Shown: in pieces, positions 13,620 to 14,093 of the stretch
Layout: each line of letters begins with the position of its first letter
How positions within the stretch are numbered: the first letter of the stretch is position 1
Notes under the pieces: generated by a model
The model's database searches: none
Told to the model about the DNA's origin: nothing
What the model saw: only the letters and a program-made list of their open reading frames with translations
Position numbers and translations under genes: made by a program
From: an uncultured Clostridia bacterium
Lineage (GTDB): Bacteria; Bacillota; Clostridia; Tissierellales; Peptoniphilaceae
Assembly (NCBI GenBank): GCA_945916025.1
Contig: CAMEGD010000028.1
Coordinates: 1-14,093, forward strand
Direction: 5' to 3'
Length of the DNA stretch: 14,093 nt

Positions 13620-13655
13620 TACTTAAGGTCCATGAATTTTCATGGACCTTTACTT
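13620..13655. terminator. Bidirectional terminator between convergent genes
   Basis: An 11-bp perfect stem (AAGGTCCATGA 13625-13635 with TCATGGACCTT 13640-13650) and a 4-base loop separate the convergent stop codons at 13616 and 13658. The minus-strand exit has TTAAGTATTTTTA and the plus-strand exit TTTACTTTGTT, so it can serve both directions, better for the minus strand. Confidence 0.8.
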
Positions 13656-13657
13656 TG

Positions 13658-14093
13658 TTAAAATACTGGTTTTACAGCACCTTGGAATTTTTCTTCTATA
13701 ATTTTTCTAGATTCTTCTGATTGTAAAACCTCTAAAACTTTTTTGTAAACTTCATTGTCTTTGTCTTCTTGTCTTGATACTAATAAGTTTGCATAAGGTG
13801 ATTCATAACCTTCAACAAGTAGACCATCTTCAACGGGATTTAATCCAACTTCAATTGCATAGTTGGCATTAATAATTCCACCATCTACATCTACATAAGA
13901 CTTAGAAACATTAACTGCATCTACTGGTGTGAATTTTAGGTTTTTAGGATTTTCAACAATGTTTTCTTCAGTAGCATTTATGTCTGTTGGATCTTCTAAA
14001 GTAATAAGACCCTTATTTGCAAGTAGTAATAAGGCTCTTGACCCCTCTCGTGTCAAGCTAATGACAATAATTATATTAATGGATAATAAAATT
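13658..14093 (-). CDS. metQ: MetQ/NlpA-family methionine-binding lipoprotein, C-terminal part, partial
   Basis: This is the C-terminal half of a D/L-methionine-type ABC importer binding protein. Recognisable family segments are GSRALLLLANKGLITLED, ATEENIVENPKNLKF, DVDGGIINANYAIEVGLNP, ESPYANLLVSRQEDKDNE and the terminal QSEESRKIIEEKFQGAVKPVF. The frame is open to the right edge, so the start is not in the window; a TTG at 14056 has no ribosome binding site and would leave out the signal peptide and first lobe. Oddly, MetQ similarity fades before about 14050. Where relatives have a PNDPTN-type motif, this frame reads IIIVISLTREG, and the DNA beyond is very AT-rich. Either the gene is diverged or broken there, or the end of the sequence is unreliable. 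Ligand assignment to methionine rests on the family only. Confidence 0.8.
   Translation of the reverse strand, partial: ILLSINIIIVISLTREGSRALLLLANKGLITLEDPTDINATEENIVENPKNLKFTPVDAVNVSKSYVDVDGGIINANYAIEVGLNPVEDGLLVEGYESPYANLLVSRQEDKDNEVYKKVLEVLQSEESRKIIEEKFQGAVKPVF

Noticed and set aside
14054..14056. TTG at 14056 as the true start of the MetQ-like gene
   Set aside because: There is no Shine-Dalgarno before it, and the protein would lack the signal peptide and the first lobe; it is better treated as a partial gene.

Overview
The window looks like chromosomal DNA from a low-GC Gram-positive anaerobe, most likely a Tissierellia/Peptoniphilaceae-type Firmicute (Peptoniphilus/Anaerococcus relatives). 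The evidence is very AT-rich intergenic DNA, heavy AGA/AGG arginine and ATA isoleucine usage, strong AGGAGG-type ribosome binding sites, a T-box leader and Firmicute-style lipoproteins. The genus is an inference. The window cuts genes at both ends: a HAD phosphatase on the left and a MetQ-like protein on the right.

Layout. Nearly everything from 1 to 11325 lies on the minus strand and reads right to left. It begins with a pirin-family gene (10486-11325). A T-box riboswitch (about 10265-10450) with a proline-type specifier follows and controls proS (8544-10250). Next comes an oligopeptide ABC importer in the order oppA (6120-8369), oppB (5026-5982), oppC (3196-5016), oppD (2191-3189), oppF (513-2201). 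A 68-residue single-pass membrane protein gene (291-497) and a rho-independent terminator (251-285) close this unit. A separate partial HAD hydrolase gene starts at 211. On the plus strand, two tandem paralogues of the archaeal-type ornithine cyclodeaminase (TIGR00300/COG1915-like) family lie at 11453-12529 and 12537-13616. They converge on a MetQ-like fragment through a bidirectional terminator at about 13620-13655. No tRNA, rRNA, CRISPR array or insertion sequence was seen.

Main result. The importer is not an ordinary Opp system: three of its five subunits carry large in-frame insertions. OppC has a complete seven-repeat RCC1-type beta-propeller (residues about 101-372) in its first extracellular loop, between TM1 and the conserved GSDEQGRD segment. 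OppA has about 100 extra residues forming a predicted charged helical hairpin, placed before its conserved GPYKF motif. OppF has about 170 extra residues, largely coiled-coil, between Walker A and the Q-loop. Two insertions face outward, where OppA docks on OppBC, and one faces the cytoplasm. The modular elaboration of one transporter, together with an extra small membrane protein, suggests a specialised importer with an additional capture, gating or regulatory layer. What it imports cannot be read from the sequence.

A second point of interest is the tandem cyclodeaminase-like pair. The first copy keeps the family motifs, while the second has lost several of the polar ones and looks like a pseudoenzyme or a partner subunit. 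Regulation is visible as a T-box on proS, a strong promoter and RBS before oppA, a terminator/attenuator between oppA and oppB, and a small hairpin between the Shine-Dalgarno and start codon of oppB.
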